A stretch of 64,000 bases of DNA from Hepsetus odoe (lineage: Eukaryota > Chordata > Actinopteri > Characiformes > Hepsetidae): contig CM029372.1 in NCBI GenBank assembly GCA_017165825.1, positions 25,030,524 through 25,094,523 on the forward strand. The letters run 5' to 3'. Made by a program: the position numbers and the translations under genes. Of the stretch, positions 10,914-20,170 are shown one piece after another; position 1 is the stretch's first letter, and each line of letters opens with the position of its first letter. The notes under the pieces were generated by a model. It did not search any database. It was not told where the DNA came from and saw nothing but the letters and a program-made list of their open reading frames with translations.

Positions 10914-11157
10914 TTGGTTCAGCTTATGAGCTGAACAGGTGAAGTGATGAGTCAGCAAGTCTGAGTTAGGTGTGTTAGAGGTGTTAGGAGAGGACATGTT
11001 CTTAGAAGAGACTAGTCTTCAAGAGCTTCTTGAAGATATAGAGATGCCCCTGACAGTATTTTGTAGCTCATTTCACCATCTGGGCACTAAAAATGAGAAC
11101 AGACTGGACTGAGATTGCCGTGTATGAAGGGTACTATCACTAAATTTCCAATATTTT

Positions 11158-11373
11158 ACCTAGCACTAGGATCAGAAGGTCATATGTTCAAATCCCAGAC
11201 CAGCAGGTTGCCCTGATTGCCCTGGTTGCCTTGAGCATGGTACTATCCCCGTTGCTGCTCCTAGGGTGCATTAAATAGCTGCCCCCTGCTGCACGGTGTG
11301 TGTGGGTGAATAGCAGAGGTGTGTTTCACAGTGTGCTGTGTTTCACAATGACATATAATCACTTTCACTTCAC
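11158..11373 (+). repeat. tRNA-derived SINE, family A, head degraded
   Basis: Recognised by ggatcagaaggtcatatgtt, caaatccc, ttgccttgagcatggtacta, gctgccccctgctgcacgg and the end aatcactttcactt. Confidence 0.8.
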
Positions 11374-12657
11374 TTTTGCTTAAAAGATGCTCTTTGTTTA
11401 TGGATTGAGCCACATCCAAGGAGACTTTCCACCTGCAGATCAGCTACTATCACCTGGTAGTACGATTTCAAAGTCAAGCAGCTGAATGGTTGGAGATTGG
11501 CTTATTTCTTCTAGAGTTTTCTCTAGAACTAGGTAAGTGCATGATTAAGAGTGATACAACTTTCATTTCTGCTCTGTTACCTAGTCGTTCTTCCAGGTCT
11601 GTTTCTAAATCACAGTTAACATGGGGGACATCCATTCCCCCTACTGTTTTAAATACAGTCTCCTATTTTTAATTTTTTTTTATCAATGGTGAAGAAATGT
11701 TAACAGTATGGTTTCTAAATTGCTTGTGATGGAGCCCATTGAAATGATTGTAATTTTGTGAATGTACGTCTTGCCGTTTCATGAGAATTTGTTGGGAAAT
11801 GCGAGTGTGACTGGGCCTTTGCACTGGGTAGAATGAAGAGCTTTGCTAAATTAAAGCCTCCAATGCTGGGTTGCTTTAAGCTGCAATGTTTTTAAGCAAA
11901 GAGAAGGCAGCCCGGTTAGTTATCAGTAAGAAAAATGAAGTGTTAAGCCTTGTGTTGCAGTATTTTTTAAATTAAGTGAACCCATCCTGACTGATTAGGG
12001 GCAGACTGTTGTTCAGTTGATGAATTCGGGCATTACTGAAGATTCACAGATTTATCAGGAAAAGCCCCGGCAGCAAAAATGCAATATTTATGGATGATTT
12101 ATTATGCATAACAATAACAGAACACACATTATTTGGTAACAAGTGTCTGAGGCTTTAATGCATCTATATTATGCAGCCGGCGGTGAGTAATCAGTCGCGC
12201 ACATCGTTTAACGCCATTCAGGCTGAACTGATAAACTGGAACATGAAACATCATCAGGCGCATCAACATACGTCCACTCTGCCGCTATCTTGGCAGTCAT
12301 TTCCGGCGTGGAGGGGCAGGACCGTACTCATGGCTGTATCTCCACATGGGAGGCTGAAGGTGGGGGTCTCTGGGCTTTTTCAGCAAGCTGATTAGCTCCT
12401 TTTATTTGAAGGCAAACTTTCCCTGAAAGCTCCCGTCCTGCTGAGAATTATGAGCCATACCCATTCATTTTTCTACCCGTGAACTGTCTCTTCCTCCTTT
12501 ATAATGACTTTGGCTGCAACAAAAGCATGCATATTACACCCAAACCTGACCTTTAGCATGTCCGTTGCAGGGAACTCTATCTGAAGCAGAGTGGTGAGAA
12601 AAATAAGAGCTGAATCCAACAAACCTGCCAAGAGTGCTGAGAAAATAACACCTATCC
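11374..12657. other. unassigned intergenic DNA
   Basis: No repeat or gene recognised. It is mildly AT-rich and includes the ordinary short open frames expected by chance. Confidence 0.4.
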
Positions 12658-12953
12658 ATCCATCATTTGAGCCATTAATCTCTATTTATCCTGACCAAGA
12701 GCGTTGTAGCCTGCCTCTGCACTCACAGGGTGAAAGGTGGAGACCTGGGCAGCTCACCAGTCCATCACAGGGCAGACACACACACCTGGAAGGCAATTTA
12801 ACATCTTCAGTCCACCTGATGTGTTTACACTGTGGGAGGAGACCAGCGCTCTCAGAGGAAACTCACAGTGTCCCAACTGGGGATCAAACCCAGAACCTTC
12901 TTGTTGTGGGACGGTGTTAAACACCCCAACGCCAAGCCACATGCTTTGCCATG
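12658..12953 (-). repeat. tRNA-SINE-like interspersed repeat, family C, diverged
   Basis: Reverse of the copy at 13448-13757: catccatcatttgagccatt, gcagctcaccagtccatcac, agggcagacacacacac, ggatcaaacccagaacc (B-box reversed) and a tRNA-like head at the right end. The order of blocks agrees with a common fish repeat. Confidence 0.7.
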
Positions 12954-13447
12954 AATTTACTTATAATAAATTATACTTAATCAACTTCATCCCTTGAGTA
13001 ATATCCTTTATCATTTACCCAGAAACCCTTTCTTTTTCACAGTAGTTTTCTGAACCAGTTTCAAATCCATAAAATGCAACCATCAAATAAAACACACCGC
13101 AATCTTTTGTTCTTGCTGGAATCAAAAATCACCATGTTGGGTCAATACCATCAATTCCAGGATAAAAGATCTATCACCCAGTTCTAGAAGATGAAATCGT
13201 CCATGTATTACAGAATCCAAGGGGTCCAAGCTGTTGGAAAGATAAAGGTGTTTTTGAAAATCTCTTGGTGTAAACAAGAACTGTTCCAAACAAGGTGTTT
13301 TATCATTTGAATATTTTACCCATAGGTTTCATTGGTTTCTCTGAATCACATGAGATATCCACCTGGTAACACTCCTCTGTTGTTGTCTTAAAACGAGGTA
13401 TATAAAAATCTGCTCCACCTCTGCATACATAGTCAGTAATATTTATT

Positions 13448-13757
13448 TTAGATCCTGGGTTCGATTCCCAGGTGGGACGGTCCGGATCCTTTCTGTGTGA
13501 AGTGATGATGATCTCCCCGTCTTTGCATGGGTTTCCTCCAGGAGCTCCGGTTTCCTTCCACTGTCCAAAGACATGCAGGTCAGGTGGACTGGAGATGCTA
13601 AATTGTCCCCCAGGTGTGAGTCTTTGTGGCTGCTCTGCGATGGACTGGCGACCTGTCCAGCGGGTGTCTCCGCCTTTAGTCCTGTGAGGGCTGAGATAGT
13701 CTCCAGCACCACCCGTGACGCCTAATTAGGACAAGCGGCGCAGAAAGTGAGTGAGTG
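13448..13757 (+). repeat. tRNA-SINE-like interspersed repeat, family C (sense)
   Basis: Starts at a B-box-like gatcctgggttcgattccca, then ctttctgtgtgaagt, gcatgggtttcctccaggag, ccaaagacatgcaggtcagg, gcgatggactggcgacctgt. It ends with ggacaagcggcgcagaaagt. The 5' A-box part is missing. Confidence 0.75.
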
Positions 13758-13986
13758 AAAATGACAGTCTCTAATAATAAACAAGCATAAAACTTCAGAG
13801 ACAACCCTGATTAATAATCCAGTTTATTGTGAAAAAAATACACAACAAAATAAAAGTATTTTTGTTGTTTCTGGCTTTACAGCTTTTCTTTTCTGCGCGA
13901 GGTATTGTGGAAATTTGTCAAAATAAACAACAAACAAACCATACATTTATTGCCTGTGCATGACTAAACTATAAAATACCCTAAAC

Positions 13987-14105
13987 TTGGCCGTGGTGGC
14001 CTGGTCATTAAGGATTAGGCACCATAATCAGGTTTGGGGCCAGGAGGTTTCCCTGAGGTACCCCTGAGCAAGGTACCGTCCCCATCACTGCTTCATCTCG
14101 TCTTG
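13987..14105 (+). repeat. tRNA-derived SINE, family A, 3'-truncated
   Basis: Starts ttggccgtggtggcctggtc and reaches gagcaaggtaccgtccccat, after which the family sequence stops. Confidence 0.75.
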
Positions 14106-14149
14106 TTATCTAAAACAATAGGGCTCACATTCCTTTCTTATCTTACCAC

Positions 14150-14385
14150 ACACTGTGCTCCCTGCATTTAACCCACCCAAACACAACGGCAGTGAACACA
14201 CACACCAAGAGCAGCGGGCTGCAATACCTCCACCCGGGGCCGTTATAGGGGTAAGTGTTTTGCCCAAGGGCTCTTCAGCTGGAATGCAGGGGCAGGAAAA
14301 CAATGTTCACCCACGTGTTCAGGGGATTGAACCTGCAACCCTTAAACACTCCTGGTGCAGCCCTCATTTATCACCATTAAGAAGA
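14150..14385 (-). repeat. tRNA-derived SINE-like repeat (family not named)
   Basis: In reverse this has a B-box-like ggttcaatcccc (plus strand gggattgaacctgcaaccct at about 14325). Body text includes ttgcccaagggctcttcagc and gctgcaatacctccacccgg. It is adjacent to a (GAA)n run. Confidence 0.55.
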
Positions 14386-14424
14386 AGAAGAAGTAGAAGA
14401 AGAAGAAGAAGAGGAAGAAGATGG
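14380..14424. repeat. (GAA)n purine-rich microsatellite
   Basis: Mostly GAA units with single interruptions (gtagaa, gaggaa). Confidence 0.9.
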
Positions 14425-14616
14425 CAATATTTGATTTGGTCGGCAAGTCAGACCTTCTTTGTGAGCAGCTCTTTATTTGGCTTTAAAGCAGAAGAAGAGC
14501 TTGAATATTCTGAACAAAGCACTTCTTCAGATGTGTACGCTATCCGGATGGGCGTCTGGTAGCTCTGTTGTGAATCAGTGGTTATTCTGATGATTTTATA
14601 GTCCAGCAAAACGTTC

Positions 14617-14796
14617 GGGGCAGCGGTGGCCTCGTGGCTCGGGAGTTGGCCACAGAATCAGAAGATTGTGGGTTCAAACCCCTTACTAGTAGGTGTTTGT
14701 GTGCATGTGTTAAATGCAGAGGTTAAATTTTGTTGTGGTTCACTGTGTGCTGTGCTGTGACCTCGCAATGACAAGATTAGTCACTTTCACTTCACC
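14617..14796 (+). repeat. tRNA-derived SINE, family A, internal deletion
   Basis: Begins ggggcagcggtggcctcgtg, has B-box-like gattgtgggttcaaacccc. The middle body (ccttgagcaaggtacc to gctgcacg) is deleted, so it passes from gtaggt to gtttgtgtgcatgtgttaa. It ends with tagtcactttcactt. Confidence 0.8.
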
Positions 14797-16315
14797 TTTG
14801 AGCCACATTGTGGGTCAGGGTAACCAGTGGCTCAGACTCAGCCCAGCAGATCAGTCCAGCCTGCTGCACATTTCTGAGTCACTGCTTTGCTCTTCAGTCA
14901 GTTCTACATAAACAACTTTTGGTCAAAAGTTTGGAAACAGCATAACATCGAAGAAGAAGAAGGTGTGAAATCGCTGGTCTAGTTCTGTATAATCATGTTT
15001 CTGAGTAAGGCATCCGGAAGGAAGTTCTAACCATTTGCAGAAAATAACTAGGTTAATATAACTGGGTCTGGAGACAGCGAGGGTCCCAGTGTTCAGTACA
15101 GAAAAAAAGGTACTGGGCTGTCACTGAGCGGGTACTTCTTCCATCACTGGGGCGGTATCTTCAGAGTACACTTTCGGTACCTTTAGGTAGGCAGATTTTT
15201 AAGGTGGACTCAATCTGGACACCCCATCCCAACTCAAAGCTTTCAGTTTTACTGCTCTACTGGAAACATAAGGATATGAATCACAGATCAGCCCCCTTAT
15301 TGCAAGAAAGACAGATTTAGGGTACAAAACAGGACTGTGCTGTCCTTTAAAGGCATGTCCACCCTGTGTGCACCTTAAAAAACGAAATATGTATGTGCAC
15401 AGGACCTTTTTCTGACAGCTTAGATAAACTTGCAAGAACACAGTAATAGGGATAGTGGTGTAAATGCAATGTTTTACTTTACTGAGCGTGTTTAACGACA
15501 GGGTGGCGATGGGGGAGGACTCGGTTATGTTTTAACTGAACCACTAAAGGAGGTTATATTGAATGTGCCAGTGTGGGTGTGTGTGTGTAGAGAAAGATTT
15601 CCATTTTTCAGTCTAGAAAGCTGGGATTAGTTTGAGATAAACGTGATGTGTGATAGATAGGTTTGTATGAAATCTAACCTTCATTAAAAGGAAAAAGTGT
15701 CAGTCTAGGCCACGAGGAGCGCAGCACTGCAGACGTCTGAAGCACCGGGAGCGGGGGAGTGTGTCTGCTGACTGGTATGTAAATGAGCATGACACTTAGG
15801 GCGCATTTAAATAACAGAGGAAGTGATGCTCCGGCCGAAACCAACCTCACAAAGTAGACTAACCGTGAAGGAAGCTGAAGGTTTGACCTATTGGACTGCA
15901 AAGAGCTTGAAATGAAAGAACAAGTTTTTATCAACTTTTAATAAGTGCAAACCACAGTTTGTGTAAGTGTGCAAACTGGGGTAGACCCATAAAGGAAAAC
16001 ATTGCAATTTACACTGTTTTGCCCGAACCCCAGTTATAGTCGATGAAGCGAGACATGTTCATGATCCAAGTTGAACTTCTTTAGGACTGGAACTGAGCAG
16101 TCACTAACCTGCTCAAACCACCTCATCCAGCTCTTGATCACGGTGGTCCAGACTTGTGTAAAAACTTTATTGATCCCTGCTCATCACTATTATACCTTAT
16201 TATATATGCTTATTATTATAACTGCAATGATGGACAGACATATCCGCCAGTAGACACTGAAAATGTGAAAAAACTGTGCGTGCGTGTATTATTACAATTA
16301 ATTATAACTATTAAT
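14797..16315. other. mostly unassigned intergenic DNA upstream of ctnna1
   Basis: A patch at about 15060-15215 (ggtactgggctgtcactg, cggtacctttaggtagg) recalls a dispersed fish repeat but I cannot place it. No gene recognised. Confidence 0.35.
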
Positions 16316-16552
16316 GGGGCAGCGGTGGCCTAGTGGTTAGGGAGTCGTGGCCAGGATCAGAAGGTCATGGGTTCGAATACAGTAGGTTGCCCTGGAATAC
16401 CCTTGAGCAAGGTACTATCCCCATCACTGCTCCACGGGCGCTTTAAATAGCTGCCCCCTGCTGCACGGTGTGTGTGTGGGGGTAAAATGCAGAGTAATTC
16501 AGTTGTGGTTCGCTGTGCCGTGTACTCACAATGACAAGAATAGTCACTTTAA
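16316..16552 (+). repeat. tRNA-derived SINE, family A, best-preserved copy
   Basis: Complete from ggggcagcggtggcctagtg (A-box-like TGGCCTAGTGG) through a B-box-like gggttcgaata, gcaaggtactatccccatca, gctgccccctgctgcacggt and caatgacaagaatagtcact. About 500 bp upstream of the CpG-rich promoter. Confidence 0.88.
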
Positions 16553-16839
16553 TAAAAATAAAAGGGGGAAAAAAATGGAAGAAATTAAGCTGGAACAACT
16601 TTGTGTCATGCCTGGTCATTTAAAGGTTAAATAAAAAAGCAACATTAATATAGATGAAATCAATTAAGCTGGAAAAATCAGTAAATGTATATATAAATAA
16701 AGATTCCTTGCCTTTTCCTGCTAAAAAATAAGTTTAAGACTGTTTAATGAATCGATGTACCAGCTGGAGTGGACTCTCCAGGGATGGGGAATGTGGATCC
16801 AGTGAGGATTAAAAAGTCCACTCCAGGATTTCGTTCGGA

Positions 16840-17438
16840 CCGCCCGAATCTCCGCTCTCCCTAAGAAAACACCTGCGGGTTAAAAGGCAGCTGGAACGAA
16901 AACCTGGGGTGGAGTTTCACCCACTTGACCTAAACGTCCCTCCCCTGCTTCAGTCGCCTGAGATTTGCATCCACTGTCTTGAGCAGATCTTGGCCCCCGT
17001 CGTGGGAATCGAAGAAATCTGTAATCAACCTCAGAGATCAGCAAATGAGACAGGTTTGAAAGGAAAGTTGGGTAAAAAGGGCAAGTTCGTTCCTGCCCGC
17101 CACACCCGAACACGCTCACCTGCCAGCGCTGCGTCACAGCCGCCATTCCAGGAATAGCTCCTCCCTCCCCCCGCTCCGCCACACAACAGCCCTGAAAACT
17201 GCGGAAAGAGAAGCTTTCGGAAGCTCCCAGAGCTTTCAGATTTACTTCCCAAACTCGCAGACAGTCTCCGTTCTCTTTTCCCCACCGCCAGCCTTCGCGC
17301 GGCCTTCCCGGAGCGGTTTTCCTCGCAGGAATCAGGGGAGCGAGTGCAGCAGGAGGAAAAGTTTCAACGGAATTTGGCCGTTCCTCCATTTTGTGGAGCT
17401 TCGCCCAACTTTCATTTTTCGCTTTTTCCTCCAGAGTG
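16840..17438 (+). promoter_or_regulatory. ctnna1: CpG-rich promoter and non-coding first exon of ctnna1 (start site not resolved)
   Basis: This stretch is clearly richer in G+C and CpG than its flanks and sits about 2.6 kb before the first coding exon. A splice donor, GTGAGT, lies at 17439-17444, so exon 1 probably ends at 17438. The acceptor at 20054-20055 then adds only ten untranslated bases before the ATG. There is no TATA box. Motifs include GCCGCCATTCC at 17139-17149 (YY1-like), TTCCAGGAA at 17146-17154 (STAT-like palindrome) and CTCCATTTTG at 17384-17393 (YY1-like, common close to start sites). The base pair before the donor is TG rather than AG, so the exact exon boundary is a prediction. 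A long minus-strand open frame across the island looks like a by-product of GC content. Confidence 0.6.
17139..17154 (+). promoter_or_regulatory. overlapping YY1-like, TEAD-like and STAT-like motifs
   Basis: GCCGCCATTCCAGGAA contains the YY1 core CCAT, the TEAD half-site CATTCC (17144-17149) and a perfect palindromic STAT element TTCCAGGAA (17146-17154). Motif matches only; occupancy is not shown. Confidence 0.4.
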
Positions 17439-20055
17439 GTGAGTTAAGTTCTCGTATTTGGTCGCGTTTCTTCATTTGAGGTCAACTTTGTTTCATTTCT
17501 GAAGCTTAGGGAGAGAAAAGGGCGAGAGAAACCTCTTTTCCGGGCTGCTTTTCCCAACTTGTGGGCTGTTTGGGAGTCTAGCAGCTCCTCCCTCACAGTT
17601 TTCTTCATTTTTGCTCGAGTTTTTCCCTGCAACAGCTTTCTAGCACGTCTCTGAACACCACACGACTGCTCAGTAATCAGCTGTTAACTTTCAAAGTGTC
17701 AAAATGTGGTAAAATGTGAAGAAAAACGTTGTTAGTTTGGTTAGCATGAAGCTTAGCCAGCGTTTGGGGAGCTGGGAAAGTTGGGAATGTCGGGAAGGAA
17801 GTTGTTAAATGGGGAGAAAAATAAGGTTTCTATGTTTAAAAGCTAGCAGGGACGATATAACTGTTGTAAAATGGAGGATTAAACCCGTTTGTGTGTGAAT
17901 AAAGGACTTGCCAGGCCCTTCCTGTCTGTATTCTAGAGATTTGAGCAAAGCCACAACATGGAAGTGCTCATTTTAAGGAATATTTCTGCTTTTTTATGCC
18001 TCTTTCTCTCTTTTTGTCCCTTCCAGATTGATTTACAGAAGAATAAATGATATTAACTCATTCTGAACAGTTGGTCTGTTATTAAAATCCCAGTGTAAAG
18101 GGTGTGTCCCCTGGGTTTCACTTTATTCACACCCTCCATGAGTGAATACTGAGCTCTGGGAGAGGTTTAACAGATAATACATCCAAACTTTACTGTAAAG
18201 TTTCTGAATTGATCGCTTTACGCTCAGTAATCGTGTCTGGAAAAATGATAATGTGGAAAAAAGTTGCGAAAATGTCTGTAAATCGTGGTCGGATTGGTTT
18301 TTTAAATAGATTTATATGTTTTAATCCGTGAAATTACTTACATTTCAACTTTATGGGAGTGTTTTACTTAAATTTCAATTTCACTGCTGAGAAACACAGT
18401 TGAATATTTCATCCCTCTGAATCATTCAGCCCCAAAACCTTCCTAAATGATCTCTTGAACTTATTTATCTGTTTACTTTGGTTATTTTCTAATCCACGGA
18501 GGTTTTATTTTGAACGTCTTACCCGGCTCCGCTATAAATAAGAAATGTTCTTCCTGTCTCGCCCGGGTAATTAAAAGTTTCTGAACGATCGTGAACATCT
18601 GTTCACGCATGTGCTACTGGATTAACAACTTATTTTGTGCTCGATCTGTTGGAGGTCTCCTTAATTTAATCCGAAAACTGGAAGGACGGATGGTGTTTGG
18701 ATTTTTTAATTTCTTCTCCCCTGCAGTTCCCCGTATGCATCGCTCAAACACGTCATGCAGCGAAATGGTGGTAGTATCAGTTATCTCTGTTATCGTCCAT
18801 CTAAATCAGACAGTCAGTGCTTTCCTCTTTCTTTCAACACAGTTTGATTTCTGTTTGAGCTGAAGTGTCTACATGGTTTTTCTGCCAACTTTAGCTTTTA
18901 GTTTGCAGTGTTTGTTCTTTTTTTCTCTTTAGTTATATGGCTGCAGTAATGTTTCCTAAAAAAAAGTTTTCATCCAGCCACTTTACTAAACCAACTTCAA
19001 AACAGGAATCAAGTCTCTGCCGTTTCTGTCCTTTTTCTTTGTTAGGGATCGCCATAGCAGATCTTTCGACTCAGTTTCTTCCCCACCTCTGCATTTTCCT
19101 CATTTACAGAGTGTCTGCATGTCCTCTCTCACCGCATCCATAAACCTCCTCTTTGGTCTTCCTATTTTCCTCTTTCCTGGAAGCTCCATCTTCAACATCC
19201 TCCTTGCAAAATAATCCTCATCTCCTCTGGACAAACCAGCACAATCTTGCTTCTCTCACTGTGTCCAAACTGTCCTAATATTTGTTTCAAACTTTGTCCA
19301 TCCTCGTCACTACCAACACAAGTCTCGGCATCTTAAACTCTGCTGTTTCTCTGTAGTTTGCCGAATCTAAATTTGTGCTTACTCTACCAAAAATGTGTCC
19401 TTTTTGAGAAGAACTGTAAATATGTTAATTTTTATTTGCACTTGTATGTTCTGACCAAGGCAAGTTAAATTAAAACGCTTTGTATGATCAGGACCTTTTG
19501 TGACTTTATATTTAGTTTCAGTATCTTATCTGTCTGCTTTTTCATCGCTGCTGTTTGGTGATCCATCTGTAACCCCGCCCCCCTTGCCCATCCCTTCTCT
19601 AGAAACGATTGCATCACAGTGTGATGTGAGTAAACTTGTTCACAGCGGTTGGTTACGTTTTCATTTTGGCCGGAATGTTTCTTTTAATGTCTGGCCTGTG
19701 TGGAAAACAATGTCTGTTTTGTAGAGCAGACAAGTCCAGACCCCTCCTAACGGCTCACCCCTCAGGGTTGCCTGATTATCCGTGTCCTTTGGTGCATGAT
19801 GGCCGATCAATAGAGTGTCAGTCAGTGTGTGAACGGGGGAATCGAAAAATGGGCCAGCATTACTTGGCAGCTGTCTGCAGTGTAATTTGGCCACTGGTGG
19901 AGCAAATTAACGATGTTAGACAAGTCTCCCACAGTACAGTGTAAAGTAGGTAACGGTCTGTAAATTTGATGAAGCATCTTTGCTTCCAGTCGTCTGTCCA
20001 AGAAAGGGAACTCTTTTATCTTCATCTGACTAAGACCTGCTCTTTCTCTTTACAG
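17439..20055 (+). other. ctnna1 intron 1 (2.6 kb)
   Basis: This lies between the predicted exon 1 donor and the exon 2 acceptor, whose pyrimidine-rich tract tctttctctttacag ends at 20055. Its first few hundred bases remain moderately CpG-containing. It carries one antisense RTE-like LINE tail at 19041-19362. I recognise nothing else in it. Confidence 0.6.
19041..19362 (-). mobile_element. RTE-like LINE 3' end, antisense in ctnna1 intron 1
   Basis: On the plus strand it starts gttagggatcgccatagcag (the reverse of the family 3' terminus gatctgctgtggcgac), then ctcctctttggtcttcctat, ggaagctccatcttcaacat and tctctcactgtgtccaaact. This matches the order of the 3315-4075 copy. All polymerase motifs are gone. 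Confidence 0.75.
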
Positions 20056-20170
20056 AACCGTCAACATGACGAGCATCAACACTGCCAACATCAACTTCAA
20101 ATGGGATCCCAAGAGTCTGGAGATCCGCACGCTTGCTGTGGAAAGACTGCTGGAACCTCTGGTCACCCAG
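20056..20170 (+). CDS. ctnna1: ctnna1 exon 2 (first coding exon), residues 1-35
   Basis: The acceptor AG is at 20054-20055 and the donor GTAAGA begins at 20171. The ATG is at 20066-20068 with A at -3, a good initiation context, and is the only ATG in the exon that continues into the family sequence. The residues after the start (TSINTA) differ from those of mammalian alpha-E-catenin, then the conserved block NINFKWDPKSLEIRTLAVER follows. The exon ends in phase 0 after LLEPLVTQ, the same break as in vertebrate alpha-catenins as I recall. Bases 20056-20065 are 5' untranslated. Confidence 0.95.

Noticed and set aside
3181..13757. CRISPR-like regularly spaced repeats
   Set aside because: The repeats are dispersed SINEs at irregular distances and both orientations in a eukaryotic genome.
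14155..14562. 135-codon plus-strand frame with an RRRRSRRRRRRGRR-like stretch
   Set aside because: The arginine run is simply the (GAA)n microsatellite read in another frame, over a SINE.
7538..16552. tRNA genes (A and B box matches)
   Set aside because: The boxes belong to SINEs; the rest of each sequence cannot fold as a complete tRNA and continues into the SINE body.
1..16800. Host gene upstream of ctnna1 (for example hspa9, the neighbour in mammals)
   Set aside because: No exon-like conserved protein segments seen; only mobile-element coding remains.
16880..17389. 169-codon open frame, minus strand, across the ctnna1 CpG island
   Set aside because: No recognisable domain; GC-rich sequence lacks stop codons by chance. 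Kept only as a possible antisense transcript.
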